A stretch of DNA of 64,000 nt from 20CM-2-65-7 sp963830455 (GCA_963830455.1 CAWHMT010000002.1:806001-870000); one strand, 5' to 3'; positions 26,523 to 35,940 are shown, counted from the first letter of the stretch. Translations and numbers: made by a program. The notes: generated from the letters alone by a model not told the origin.

Positions 26523-28988
26523 ATGATCGCCATTCTCGCCGACGCCTTCGTCAAAGCGACGATCGTGCTGCTCGTGGCCGCCGCCGGCACGCTCGTGCTG
26601 CGCCGGTCCTCGGCTGCCATCCGGCATCTCGTCTGGGCGCTCGCCTGCGCCGGTGTGCTCGTGCTCCCAGTTGCGTCGGCGTTGCTCCCCACCTGGCGCG
26701 TGCCTGCCTGGCCGAGCCTCGGCATGCCGGTCGCGTTCAACGCCGAGCAGATCGCCGGCGAAGCGCTGACGGCTTCGAGCCCTGCGGCACAGACGCGGGT
26801 GAATCCTGCGCCGTCACCCGGTGTGGTCGAGACGCATGCCACGCCGGCAGCAACGGTTGCCGATGACGCCGTGCGCTTTCGCCTCACGACCGACTGGACT
26901 GCGCTGGTCTTTCCCATCTGGCTCAGCGGAGTGGTCGTCGTCTTGCTGCTCGTCGCGCTCGGCATGGCGCGGATCGCCTGGCTCGATCGCGTGACGAAGC
27001 CGGCGCAGGACGAATCCTGGTTCCTGCTCGTGGAGGAGCTGTCGCGCGAGCTCGGATTGACGCGCTCGGTGCGCGTGCTGCAGGCGCAGGCGCCGGCGAT
27101 GCCGATGACGTGGGGGGTTCGCCGGCCGGCGATTCTGCTGCCCGCGGAAGCTGATCAATGGCCTGCCGAGCGGCGGCGCGACGTGTTGCTGCATGAGCTG
27201 GCTCACGTCAAGCGCCACGACTTTCTCGTGCAGCTGATCGCCCGCGTGGCGTGCGCCGTCTACTGGTTCCATCCGCTCGTGTGGCTCGCCGCCACGCGGC
27301 TGCGTGAGGAGCGCGAGCGCGCGTGCGACGATCACGTGTTGCGGGCGGGCGCCACGCCGTCCGCGTACGCGACGCACCTGCTCGAGATCGCACGCGGGTT
27401 GCGCGCGGCGCCGGCAACGTCGCTGGCGAGCGTGGCGATGGCGCGCCCGGCGCAGCTCGCTACGCGCCTGATCGACGTGCTCGATGCGCGGCGCTGCCGC
27501 GATACGCTGTCGCCGCGGTCCGCGCTGCCGGCATGGATCGGCGCGATCGCCGTCGTGGTTCCGCTCGCCGCGCTGGCGCCGCGCGTGGCAGAGCCCGCGG
27601 CGACGCGAAGCATTATCGACACGATTCCACCGCTGCCCGGGCCACGACCGAAGGCAACCGCGAGACGCCCGGCCCTGGTGCGCGCGGACCGGCCACTGGT
27701 GCGTGATACGCTGAAGGGCTGCTCCGGATCGTCGCAGCACACGAGCTCGAGCACGACCCAGGAAAACGACGACCTGATGATTTTCACGAACCTCGGCGGG
27801 TGCAGCATCCGGTTCGCCGCGTCGGGGAAATTCAAGTTCACCGCCGACTTCACCGATATCGCGTCGGTCTCATCGGGTGGATACGTCACCATCGACGTCG
27901 ATTACGGCGCTCACGACCGGCGCCTCACGATTCGCCCGAACGGCGAGCGCGTCTTCAAAATCGATGGCGAGGTCCGCCCGTACGACGCCGAAGCCAAGGC
28001 GTGGCTCACGGAGACGATCACCTTCCTGCTGCGGCGCACCGGGTACCAGGCGGAGGAACGGGCGCGCTGGATTCTCGACACCAAGGGGATCCAGGGGCTG
28101 CTGGACGAATTCGGCCAGCTTCAGGGTGATTACACCCGCCGGATCTACTATCAAGCCGCGGTCGAAAGCGGCAAGCTCGACGTGGCCGGGTACGAACGGC
28201 TCGTCGGCCTCGCCGCGCAAACAATCTCGAGTGACTACGAGCTGGCCGAGCTGCTGATCGCCGTGTCCAAGGCCCAGCCCCTGACGGAGCGGATGCAGGC
28301 CGGCTTCGTCACCGCCGCGAAATCCATCAGCTCCGATTACGAGCGCCATCGCGTCCTGAGCGCGGCGCTGGGGCGCCCCGGACTGACGCCGGCGGCGCAG
28401 GCGGGCATGCTCGAAGCGGCGGCCGATATCAATTCCGACTACGAGCTCGCCACGCTGCTGATCGAGCTGAACGACGCGCGCCCCATCGACGAGAAAGTGC
28501 GGCCCGCCTACTTCAAGGCGGCCAACTCCCTCGAGTCGGACTACGAGCACCGCCGCGTGCTGAGCGCGGTCGTGAGTCGCGAAGGGACCAGCCCCGCGAT
28601 CCTCGCCGACGTCCTCACCTCGGCCAAAGACGTGAGCTCCGATTACGAGCTGGCGGAGCTGCTGACGGAAGTCGGAGGTTCCTACCCGCTGGATGACACG
28701 CTGCGGCCGGCATTCTTTGCGGCGGCGGCGAGCATCAACTCGGACTACGAGCACGCGCGGACACTGAACAGCGTGCTGCGGGGCCAGGTGCCCCAGCCGG
28801 TGGCGCTCGCGGTGCTGGAATCGGCGAAGGGGATTAGCTCCGATCACGAAATGTCGGAGCTACTGATCGCGGTGATGCGCCATGCCACGATGGACGACAC
28901 GATTCGGGCGGCGATTCGCACCAACGCCGAGTCGATCGGCTCGCAGTACGATCGGGGCCGCGTGTACGAGGCGCTGTCGCGGGAGTGA
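26523..28988 (+). CDS. BlaR1-like M56 metallopeptidase with C-terminal 34-residue repeats
   Basis: A membrane protein of 821 residues. The N-terminal part has several membrane helices and a cytoplasmic zinc-protease site HELAH (LLHELAHVKRHDF, near residue 224). In place of the penicillin-binding sensor of BlaR1 there is a linker, a beta-rich stretch with CSGSSQHTSSS (about 400-500), then seven complete and one partial copy of a 34-residue helical repeat starting (S/N/E)SDYE, residues 569-821. The ATG at 26523 has AAAGGAGGG upstream. It likely senses an envelope signal through the repeats and inactivates the BlaI-like repressor. Ligand unknown. Confidence 0.9.
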   Translation: MIAILADAFVKATIVLLVAAAGTLVLRRSSAAIRHLVWALACAGVLVLPVASALLPTWRVPAWPSLGMPVAFNAEQIAGEALTASSPAAQTRVNPAPSPGVVETHATPAATVADDAVRFRLTTDWTALVFPIWLSGVVVVLLLVALGMARIAWLDRVTKPAQDESWFLLVEELSRELGLTRSVRVLQAQAPAMPMTWGVRRPAILLPAEADQWPAERRRDVLLHELAHVKRHDFLVQLIARVACAVYWFHPLVWLAATRLREERERACDDHVLRAGATPSAYATHLLEIARGLRAAPATSLASVAMARPAQLATRLIDVLDARRCRDTLSPRSALPAWIGAIAVVVPLAALAPRVAEPAATRSIIDTIPPLPGPRPKATARRPALVRADRPLVRDTLKGCSGSSQHTSSSTTQENDDLMIFTNLGGCSIRFAASGKFKFTADFTDIASVSSGGYVTIDVDYGAHDRRLTIRPNGERVFKIDGEVRPYDAEAKAWLTETITFLLRRTGYQAEERARWILDTKGIQGLLDEFGQLQGDYTRRIYYQAAVESGKLDVAGYERLVGLAAQTISSDYELAELLIAVSKAQPLTERMQAGFVTAAKSISSDYERHRVLSAALGRPGLTPAAQAGMLEAAADINSDYELATLLIELNDARPIDEKVRPAYFKAANSLESDYEHRRVLSAVVSREGTSPAILADVLTSAKDVSSDYELAELLTEVGGSYPLDDTLRPAFFAAAASINSDYEHARTLNSVLRGQVPQPVALAVLESAKGISSDHEMSELLIAVMRHATMDDTIRAAIRTNAESIGSQYDRGRVYEALSRE

Positions 28989-29033
28989 GCGGGCCCAGGC
29001 GGCCGTGGGGGCGCGCGACTGGATACCGGTGAA

Positions 29034-30058
29034 CTAACGGGACGCCGAGGCGTCTCGTTCCTGTTGCAGCAGCGCTTCTTTGCGTTCGACTCCCCACCGA
29101 TACCCGCCCAGATCTCCGTCTTCTCGTACCACTCGTGGCACGGGATCACGAGCGCAACCGGATTGGTCGCACAGGCCCGTGCCACCGCTCGCGTCGCTTT
29201 CGGATCGCCGATGGCCTTTGCCACCTGCGTGTAGGTCCTCGTCTCCCCCAACGGGATGCGCTGCAGCTCCTGCCACACACGCCGCTGAAACGCGGTCGCG
29301 CGGATATCGAGCGGCAGATCGAGGTGCGGCTCGCGACCTTCGAGATGCGAGAGGATCGCGTCGACAAAGCGCTCCAGTTTGCCGCCCTTGTCGAGGCGCA
29401 CGCTGGCGGCGTCGAACTCGCGGCGCAGATCGGCCTCGAGCGTCGCGGCAGAGTCGCCCAGCATCACCCGGCACACGCCGCGCTCGGTCGCGGCGACCAG
29501 CAGCCGGCCCAGCGCGGTTGCCACCGTGACAAAGACGATCTCGACACCCGCTCCCCCGCGCGCGTACGTCGCGGGCGTCATGCCGAGCTGGGCGTGGGTG
29601 CGTTCGTAGACGCGGCTGGTCGAGCTGTAGCCGGCTTCATAGAGAGCGGGACTCACCTGTTTCCTCCGTTTCAATTCCTGTTTGAAGCGCGCGGTGCGGT
29701 GCGCCTCGGCGTAGGCCCGCGGCGTGATCCCCAGAACCCGCTTGAATGCGCGCGCGAGCAAGCGGGGCTCGCCTCGAGGCGCGGTGCCGGCGGCGATTGC
29801 GCAAGCCGCTTCGCGCACCAGTGCTACAGTGGCGTCGGCGCCAGGCGCATCGGCAGGGTGACAGCGGCGGCACGCGCGGAACCCCTCGCGCTCGGCAGCT
29901 TCAGGGATCGGGAAAAACGTCACTTGGGTGCGCCGTGGGCGGCGGCTGGCACAGGACGGCCGGCAGTAGATGCCGGTCGAGCGGACGGCGTAGACGAACG
30001 CGCCGTCGAACCGGCGATCTCTTGCCAGTACCGCTTGCCAGCGCTCGGTGGGACTCAT
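29034..30058 (-). CDS. ada: Ada-type regulator and alkylated-DNA methyltransferase (one frameshift)
   Basis: Three Ada domains in order: N-terminal zinc/methylphosphotriester domain with Cys residues in GIYCRPSC and FRACRRCHP; AraC-type helix-turn-helix (LARAFKRVLGITP...); and an O6-methylguanine-DNA methyltransferase domain with the active Cys in VIPCH. Right after PCH the frame breaks: a missing base near 29134 (CACGAG for CACCGAG) would restore RVVREDGDLGGYRWG and the natural end at 29034. As written the protein runs on as unrelated sequence to 28844, across the M56 gene. ATG at 30058 is preferred to GTG at 30085. Role: repair of alkylated DNA and induction of that response. Confidence 0.85.
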
Positions 30059-30117
30059 GGCGAGGAAGCTAGCGTGAGACCCCACTCGAGTTCTATCCGA
30101 TTTGTGCGCTCAAATCC

Positions 30118-30606
30118 TCAGCGCCACGGCTCGTCTTTCGACGGGCCATAGATGGATGGGACTTTGCCCCCCGCCATCCGCAGATAGACCGAGAATTGGC
30201 CGCGGTGGTGGATCATGTCGTTCAGCATCATCCAGAGAAAATCGAGGCGGCGGAGGTCACCCATCTTCCCGGGGCCCGTTGGAAACTTGACCGTCGTATT
30301 GAGGTGCGCCTCGCCGGTCTTCTTTACCTCATCGGCCATTTTCTTGAACGCGCGATCGACTTCTCCCACCATGCCGCTCCAGGTAGCGGGCATAGGCGGA
30401 AGCGGCGGCGGAAATTTCACTTCCCCCTGCACACCCTGCGCGCCGCCAAAGCCTTCGAACACGAACGTCCACGCCAGCTCGTTGGCGCTGCGACAGGATT
30501 CGTGGGGCTTCAGGCCCGTTTTCCCCTCGGGAAAGGCGCGCAACACCTTGAGGGTGGTGGCGCTTTCACGATCCCAGGCGTCAAGAAAGGCTTGTTTCTC
30601 GCTCAT
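30118..30606 (-). CDS. DinB family protein (second copy)
   Basis: A 162-residue DinB-superfamily protein: MSEKQAFLDAWDRESATTL opening, His in NDMIHHRGQFSVYLR as the probable metal site. It differs clearly from the DinB protein at 25.5 kb, so the two are not a recent duplication. Divergent from the GntR gene; the shared 108-base spacer holds the GntR promoter. Reaction unknown. Confidence 0.85.
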   Translation of the reverse strand: MSEKQAFLDAWDRESATTLKVLRAFPEGKTGLKPHESCRSANELAWTFVFEGFGGAQGVQGEVKFPPPLPPMPATWSGMVGEVDRAFKKMADEVKKTGEAHLNTTVKFPTGPGKMGDLRRLDFLWMMLNDMIHHRGQFSVYLRMAGGKVPSIYGPSKDEPWR

Positions 30607-30656
30607 ACCGCGCTCCTCGTTGAGTCGTCCGTGAAATCTGCCACATCGGGCAGGGC

Positions 30657-30696
30657 TTGCGAGTGCCGTGCCAACTGTTATAGTGTACTAGTACAC
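30657..30696 (+). promoter_or_regulatory. GntR/YtrA-type promoter and palindromic operator
   Basis: TTGCGA (30657-30662) and TATAGT (30679-30684) are spaced by 16 bp. GTGTACTAGTACAC at 30683-30696 is a perfect 14-bp palindrome overlapping the -10 box and start site. YtrA-subfamily GntR repressors use GTGTAC...GTACAC-like operators, so autoregulation of the downstream GntR/ABC operon is likely. Confidence 0.78.
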
Positions 30697-30714
30697 CGGA
30701 ACGCGAGGCCGTCC

Positions 30715-31095
30715 GTGTTTCACGGCATCGATCCCCGCAGTCCCATTCCTCTCTATGTCCAGATCGCCGAGCGGGTGCGTCTCGCGATCGCCACCGGTAC
30801 GCTCGGGAGCGCGGCGTCATTGCCGTCCGTGCGCCAACTGGCGGCCGACCTGCGAATCAATCCCGCGACGGTCATTCAGGCCTACAAGGATCTCGAGGCA
30901 CAGGGCTTCGTCGAAATTCGTCACGGTGCCGGCACATTCGTGCGCGAGCTGGCACCGGGGCGCAGAGCGCGAGAGCGCTCGCAACAAGCCGCCACGCTCG
31001 TGCGCAAGCTGCTGGCCGACGCGCGGCGCGCCGGCGTTTCCCTGCCGGAGCTGCAGCGCGCCCTCGAGACAGAGCTGGGAGCAAGAACCACATGA
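30715..31095 (+). CDS. GntR family regulator, YtrA subfamily
   Basis: A 126-residue regulator made of a GntR winged helix (residues about 8-76: DPRSPIPLYVQIAERVR, SVRQLAADLRINPATVIQAY) and a short helical tail, the size of the YtrA subfamily that controls ABC transporter operons. The start is GTG at 30715; a longer frame reaches back across the DinB gene and is not real. Its stop overlaps the ABC ATPase start (ATGA), typical for this family. Confidence 0.9.
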   Translation: MFHGIDPRSPIPLYVQIAERVRLAIATGTLGSAASLPSVRQLAADLRINPATVIQAYKDLEAQGFVEIRHGAGTFVRELAPGRRARERSQQAATLVRKLLADARRAGVSLPELQRALETELGARTT

Positions 31096-32001
31096 ACGAG
31101 GCCATCCACATCGAGCGCCTGCATTATCGCGCGGGGAAGAACTTCGCGATCAAGGAACTCGATCTCCACGTCCCCACCGGGTCGATCTACGGATTTCTCG
31201 GCCCCAATGGCTCGGGCAAGACCACCACGATTCGACTCATCCTGGGCCTGCTCCGTCCGCTGAGCGGCCGCATCACCGTGCTCGGCCTTCCAATGCCGGA
31301 GCAGCACGCCCGCATCCTCGGCCAGATCGGTTACGTCCCGGAGCAACCGCATCTCGACACGACGCTGACGGTTCGCGAGCTGATCGATTTCCAGGCGGCC
31401 TTCTATCCACGGTGGGATCGTGCGCGAGCGGAGGAGCTGATCAAGCGCTTCGAGCTCGACGGCGAGCATCTCTTCGGCCGTCTGTCCAAAGGTCAGAAAG
31501 CGAAGTTGATGATTCTGCTCGCGCTGTCGCAATGCGGCGATCTGCTCGTGCTGGATGAGCCGACCGATGGACTCGATCCCGTCGTGCGGCGTGACATCCT
31601 CAGCGCGCTCATCACATATGTGTCGGAACGCGGCGCCACGATCTCTCATCTCGAGCCATCTCGTGCACGAGCTGGAACGGGTATGTGACTGGATCGCGGT
31701 GATGGACGACGGGCGCCTGATCACCGAAGCGCCAATGGAGAAACTCAAGCACGGCACCAAGCGCCTGGTCGTGATGGGCGCACCCGCCGAGATCGTGAAC
31801 CCGCCGTTCCGCGTCCTGACCCGCGAGTCCGCGAATGGTGGCGGCGCCGGCGAGAACTGGGTCGTCGGCGATTGGGAGCCCGGCATGACCTCGTACTTCG
31901 AGGGGGTGGGCGCGTCCGTTCGCGATGTGATCGATCTCGATCTCGAGGATGGATTCGTCGAGCTCCTCCGCAGTTTCCGAGAAGGGAGATCGCGCCGATG
32001 A
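31092..32001 (+). CDS. ABC transporter ATPase (one frameshift)
   Basis: ATPase of about 302 residues after repair. Walker A LGPNGSGKTT (about 36-45), signature-like RLSKGQKAKL, Walker B LLVLDEPTDGLDP. Near 31643-31647 one extra base in ATCTCTCATC shifts the frame; without it the protein reads TILISSHLVHELERVCDW, the H-loop and normal C-terminal half, which continues to the TGA at 31999-32001. Genes on both sides overlap by ATGA and are intact, so a consensus error is more likely than decay. Drives the permease encoded next. Confidence 0.85.
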
Positions 32002-32663
32002 GAGCCATGTTCCGGGCAGTCCTCCACAGCCAGTGGAAGTGGTCGCGTCTTATCGTCGTGCTCGGAACGGTCGCGGCCTTTGCGATTCCCCTGCTGTCGC
32101 TTCAGGGCGCCGCGCGAGCCGATCGAGGCGCGCTGCAAGCGCCGGAGCTGCTTCGGGCCGTGCAATCGTGGGGCACGTTGTATCCGCTGCTCGCGACCGC
32201 GCTCGGTCTGCTGATGGCGATCGCGGCGTGGGCGCCGGATCATCGCGGCCGCCACATCCACGCGCTCACATTGCCGCTCGCCCGCTGGCGCTACGTGCTG
32301 TTGCGCTTCGGAGCGGGATTCGTGCTCCTCGCCGCGCCAATCGCTGCCGTCCTCATCGGCTCGTCCCTCGCGGTGCTCGCCGCGACTCTACCGCCCGGAT
32401 TGCAGGCGTATCCGATCGCGTTGGCAATGCGATTCGCAGTCGCCGTGTTTGTCGCGTATGCCGTGTTCTTTGCCGTGTCGGCAGGAACAGCCCGCACGGC
32501 GGGCATCATCCTCGCGGTGATTGCCGCGCTGATCCTCGTCCAGGTCGTCGCCAGCATGGCGAACCTGAATCTCGATCTGTTTGGCGCGGCACAAACGGCG
32601 CTGTTACTGGGTCCCGGGCCACTCGCCGTCTTTGCCGGACGCTGGATGCTGGTGGATGTCTAG
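31998..32663 (+). CDS. ABC-2-like permease, six membrane segments
   Basis: A 221-residue hydrophobic protein with about six membrane helices, starting MRAMFRAVLHSQWKWSR. It overlaps the ATPase gene by ATGA and is almost certainly its membrane partner. Sequence is otherwise plain; substrate unknown. In YtrA-type systems such transporters respond to cell-wall stress or antimicrobial peptides, which is only a suggestion here. Confidence 0.78.
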   Translation: MRAMFRAVLHSQWKWSRLIVVLGTVAAFAIPLLSLQGAARADRGALQAPELLRAVQSWGTLYPLLATALGLLMAIAAWAPDHRGRHIHALTLPLARWRYVLLRFGAGFVLLAAPIAAVLIGSSLAVLAATLPPGLQAYPIALAMRFAVAVFVAYAVFFAVSAGTARTAGIILAVIAALILVQVVASMANLNLDLFGAAQTALLLGPGPLAVFAGRWMLVDV

Positions 32664-33744
32664 ACTCCTCGGGGTATTGCTCACGGTCTCGGTCCTGGCG
32701 TCTCCAGTTCAGAGCCAGGACTCGCTGATCGCGCGGCTGCGCCGGCAGGCGGACAGCCTGCTGAGCGCCTGGCGGGACGCCCAAAAGCTGGCAGCTGTCG
32801 CGGACAGTCTCGAGCAGGTGCGCGCGACGGCCGGTTCCGACACGATCGCCGTCGGCGGACTGCGGATCATCGCCAATCCGTCGCCTCTGCCCCTCAGGGA
32901 AGCGGCCGAGCGCGCCTGGCCCGTCATCGACAGTCTCTACGGCAGCGCCGTCGAGGACCTACCGCGATATCCCTTTATCTTCCGCGCCGTCGATCCCGAC
33001 AGCAGCGTGCGCCGAACGGTGTTGCACGTGGGCGTGGAGGTCCCCTGGGACCTCGACCTTCGTGGCACCACCAACCTGCTCCTGACGACCGTGGTCGCCC
33101 CGCATTTCGATCCCGCACTCGCGGATTGGCTGGGCACCGCACTACGCCCGACGCTCCGCCCTCAGGACGAACGGACCGCGGTCTTCGTGCAGCTTGTGAC
33201 CGCTCCGTCCGAAGCCGTGCGCCGCTGTTTCCTGGGCGACATCGTGCGCTGCAAGGACGTCCTGCAGGTCGGCGATTCGACCGGCTCGGTGACGCAGTGG
33301 TACGTGACGCCCGCGGAACGGGAGGCACTCGTCACGGAATCATTCGCGGACTACTTCGCGCGCGCAGCAACCGCGCCGTCGCTGCTGCGCTGCCGGCAGC
33401 ATCGGGATGATGCATGTATCGCGTTGTTGCAGTCGTTGCCTCCAGGTTCGCTACCGCGCCCACTCGGCCACGCCGCGCGCCTGGTGCTGGTTCGTGAAGC
33501 GCTGCGTGCGGGAGGACGCGACGCGTACCGGCGTCTCGTCGCGAGTCCCAATGCCGCCATTGAAGCGAGACTGTCGAGCGCGGCGCGGATGGATATCGAC
33601 TCGCTGGTCGCACGGTGGCGCAATGGCGTGGTGGCGGCGCGCCCCAAGCCGCTCACGCTGCCGTGGTGGGCGGGCTTCGCCGCGATTGGTTGGACGGCCT
33701 TCTTTGGATTCTGCGCGCTACGGAGCAGCCGGTGGCGTCTGTGA
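32656..33744 (+). CDS. Exported protein of unknown function, C-terminal membrane anchor
   Basis: A 362-residue protein with a signal peptide (MSRLLGVLLTVSVLASPVQS), a helix rich in Asp/Arg (about 25-55), a globular domain and a C-terminal membrane segment (WWAGFAAIGWTAFFGF) followed by a short basic tail. The stretch ESFADYF and the late DIDSLVARWRNGV resemble the helical tail of gluzincin-type peptidase relatives, but there is no HExxH, so it would not be a zinc protease. The ATG overlaps the permease end by eight bases, which ties it to the transporter. Confidence 0.6.
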   Translation: MSRLLGVLLTVSVLASPVQSQDSLIARLRRQADSLLSAWRDAQKLAAVADSLEQVRATAGSDTIAVGGLRIIANPSPLPLREAAERAWPVIDSLYGSAVEDLPRYPFIFRAVDPDSSVRRTVLHVGVEVPWDLDLRGTTNLLLTTVVAPHFDPALADWLGTALRPTLRPQDERTAVFVQLVTAPSEAVRRCFLGDIVRCKDVLQVGDSTGSVTQWYVTPAEREALVTESFADYFARAATAPSLLRCRQHRDDACIALLQSLPPGSLPRPLGHAARLVLVREALRAGGRDAYRRLVASPNAAIEARLSSAARMDIDSLVARWRNGVVAARPKPLTLPWWAGFAAIGWTAFFGFCALRSSRWRL

Positions 33745-34904
33745 GGCGCTGGGTGCTCATCGGTCTGACGGCATGCTCCGCTCTCGCGCTTGCGTATCTG
33801 CCGCCGCGTGGCGTCAAGTCGAGCGGCAAATCGGTCTTCGTTGGCCAGTCGCTGCAGGCAACGCGTGCTCGGCAAAACGCGCAGGCGTTGGCGGAGGAAT
33901 GGCGCAACGCTGACGCGGTGGTACACCTGTTGGAGGACCGCCAGCGAGTGAAGCATGATTTTTCTCGGGCAAGTCCCACCATGGTCTTCCGCGGTGCGAC
34001 GCTGCCTCCCAACGCTGTTCGCAACGTCGAAACGGTGATGGATAGCGTGTGGCGAGGGCTGGGCTTGGGAGAAACCAAAGTGCGAGTGACGCTGGTGATT
34101 GAATTGCAGCGGCCCGGATCGGTGGACACCCCAACCCCCCTGCAAGATCGCGTGGCATATCTCACGCCCGACACGACCGACCGAACGACCTGCATGGCCT
34201 CCCTGCCTGCCGGCGCATACTGGACGTCGTTCATACTGGGCAAGCGCGATGCGGGGCACGAGGGATTCGGTCGGTTTGCGCAGTGGTTGCAGGCAGGCCT
34301 CGGCCCCTGCGCGTTCTACGCTGCCTATGGGACGCCCGGCAGACCCGTGCGGAGTTGGCTCGCGGCGCGGAATTGGGATGTAGGACTCTACCTCGGCTCG
34401 CACGGTATCGCGGGCGAGCGGTTCTCCTCCTTGGACCTCATGGGCAACCCCGGCTTCTCCAGATTCTGGGATGCTGTTTACTCATTGCCGCCCGCAACGG
34501 TCGCGTGTCTCGCCGGTCGGCGGAGCGGGTGTAGGGCCGCGGTTCTGGCGGGGGCCGCCGACGAGGGGGCGATTCCCATTCCGAACGTCATTCTAGTGAA
34601 GCGCCGCTGGTGGCGCGTGCAGCACCTCTTGCCTGGTGAACGGTACCTCGGCGATGTCGCGCGTACAGTCGGGCGGGACCGCTTTCTGTCCTTCTGGACC
34701 TCAGGGCAGCCGGTAGACACGGCGCTCGCCGCGGCGCTCAAGCGACCAGTGGGTGAATGGACCGCGGATTGGGAACGTGGTTTCGTCCGCCCGATCCGGC
34801 TGGGTCCAACGCCTCCGCTCGGAGCAGCAGTCGTCGCGGTGGCGATCGCGGTCCTGGTCTTGACCGTCGTCGCCGCCACGGCGTCACGGCGACAGGTACG
34901 ATGA
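33741..34904 (+). CDS. Exported protein of unknown function, similar layout to its neighbour
   Basis: A 387-residue protein starting at GTG 33741 (GTGA overlap with the previous stop): N-terminal signal or anchor (RRWVLIGLTACSALALAYL), a globular domain and a C-terminal membrane segment (LGAAVVAVAIAVLVLTVVA). Its late helix EWTADWERGFVRP corresponds in position to DSLVARWRNGV in the preceding protein, so the two may be distant paralogues. No catalytic motif recognised. Base composition is a little less GC-rich than neighbours. Confidence 0.6.
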   Translation: MRRWVLIGLTACSALALAYLPPRGVKSSGKSVFVGQSLQATRARQNAQALAEEWRNADAVVHLLEDRQRVKHDFSRASPTMVFRGATLPPNAVRNVETVMDSVWRGLGLGETKVRVTLVIELQRPGSVDTPTPLQDRVAYLTPDTTDRTTCMASLPAGAYWTSFILGKRDAGHEGFGRFAQWLQAGLGPCAFYAAYGTPGRPVRSWLAARNWDVGLYLGSHGIAGERFSSLDLMGNPGFSRFWDAVYSLPPATVACLAGRRSGCRAAVLAGAADEGAIPIPNVILVKRRWWRVQHLLPGERYLGDVARTVGRDRFLSFWTSGQPVDTALAAALKRPVGEWTADWERGFVRPIRLGPTPPLGAAVVAVAIAVLVLTVVAATASRRQVR

Positions 34905-35341
34905 GAACCGCCGCCACGATCTTGCTCGCGATCGTCGCCCTGCCGGCGCTGTTGCTCGGGCAGCGGTGGGAGCAACAGGTGCAGGGCCGGCTGGCACGCG
35001 CCATCGATGTGATGCAGACGTCGTCACGGCTTCCGGTCGTCAAACGGTCCGGGATGCTCAATACCGACGAGGGTGCATCGTTCCGGACGCCGCTCCTGGA
35101 AGGCGAGTCATACGCCATTCTCGGTGTCTGCGACGATGATTGCTCGCGACTGCAGTTGACCTTGCTCTCGCCGAGCGGCAGCGACATCGCCAAAGAACGG
35201 AACAGCGAGAGTTTTCCCACTCTGCGTTTCACTGCTGCGACGACGGCGGTCTACGGGATCCGCGTCGTGATGGAAGGCTGTCGCTGGAATCCTTGTTGGT
35301 ACGCCATTGCCGTGGTGCCATTGCGCAAAATCCCGTCCTAG
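34901..35341 (+). CDS. Small secreted protein, PPC-like beta domain
   Basis: A 146-residue exported protein: signal peptide (MRTAATILLAIVALPALLLG) and a beta-rich domain (FRTPLLEGESYAILGVCDDDC, LTLLSPSG, YGIRVVMEGC) resembling the pre-peptidase C-terminal fold. Four cysteines could form two disulfides. ATGA overlap with the previous gene. Function unknown, possibly binding to an envelope partner of the two proteins before it. Confidence 0.6.
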   Translation: MRTAATILLAIVALPALLLGQRWEQQVQGRLARAIDVMQTSSRLPVVKRSGMLNTDEGASFRTPLLEGESYAILGVCDDDCSRLQLTLLSPSGSDIAKERNSESFPTLRFTAATTAVYGIRVVMEGCRWNPCWYAIAVVPLRKIPS

Positions 35342-35358
35342 CGGATAGCTTTTTGGGC

Positions 35359-35940
35359 ATGCGCGAATGCGTGCCGATCATCGTCTTAGCCATCGCCGCT
35401 ATCGGCGGCTTGACCTGGGTCGTCATGGCGTTGCGTCGCTCCCTCGCCCGGGAAAGACGGCTGGCCCGGATCGACGAGGTCACGGGGGTCCGGAACGCCC
35501 GCGCATTTCACGAGGCGGCCGGAGCTGAAATCGAGCGCGCGCGGCGCTACCAGCATCCCTTCAGCGTGGCGGGAGTGGATCTCGGAACCCGGGTCGGGGA
35601 CGAGCTGGTGCGCGCCGCGGCAGCCGTCGTGCGGGGCGCGCTCCGCGCGACCGATGTGGTGGCGCGCCTGGGACGCGACGAGCTGATCGCCCTGCTGCCC
35701 GAGACCACGGCCGCGTCCGCCCGGATCGTGCTTGACAAGCTGCGCGTGGGACTGGCAGAGCTGCGCACGACGGATGGCCGGCTCGCCACCGCGACCATCG
35801 GTGGCGTCACGTTCCTCAATCCGCCACGCGCCGTCGAGGAGATCGTGCGCGCCATGGACGAGCGTATTGCCGAGGCAAAGTCCACCGGCGCTCCCTCACA
35901 CATCACGTGGAACGCGGCCCCCCCCCTCGAGGGGCGATGA
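35359..35940 (+). CDS. Degenerate GGDEF protein with N-terminal membrane helix
   Basis: A 193-residue protein: one membrane helix (residues 5-25) and a GGDEF-fold domain. The opening RRLARIDEVTGVRNARAFHE and the LPETT segment are typical. The catalytic motif reads LGRDEL in place of GGDEF, and the FKxxND-GHxxGD substrate region is shortened to LGTRVGDEL, so GTP binding and cyclisation should be lost. It probably acts as a scaffold or c-di-GMP-independent regulator. ATG at 35359 is 17 bases after the previous stop. Confidence 0.78.
   Translation: MRECVPIIVLAIAAIGGLTWVVMALRRSLARERRLARIDEVTGVRNARAFHEAAGAEIERARRYQHPFSVAGVDLGTRVGDELVRAAAAVVRGALRATDVVARLGRDELIALLPETTAASARIVLDKLRVGLAELRTTDGRLATATIGGVTFLNPPRAVEEIVRAMDERIAEAKSTGAPSHITWNAAPPLEGR

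Noticed and set aside
28844..29033. C-terminal extension of Ada across the end of the M56 gene
   Set aside because: It follows the frameshift after PCH and is not conserved; the other frame gives the family C-terminus ending at 29034.
30196..30714. N-terminal extension of the GntR protein
   Set aside because: It is antisense to the DinB gene and crosses the promoter and operator; GTG at 30715 gives the full family length.
32656..34904. Zinc peptidases (M61-like) for the two exported proteins
   Set aside because: Neither has an HExxH or other metal site, only a vague similarity in the terminal helices.
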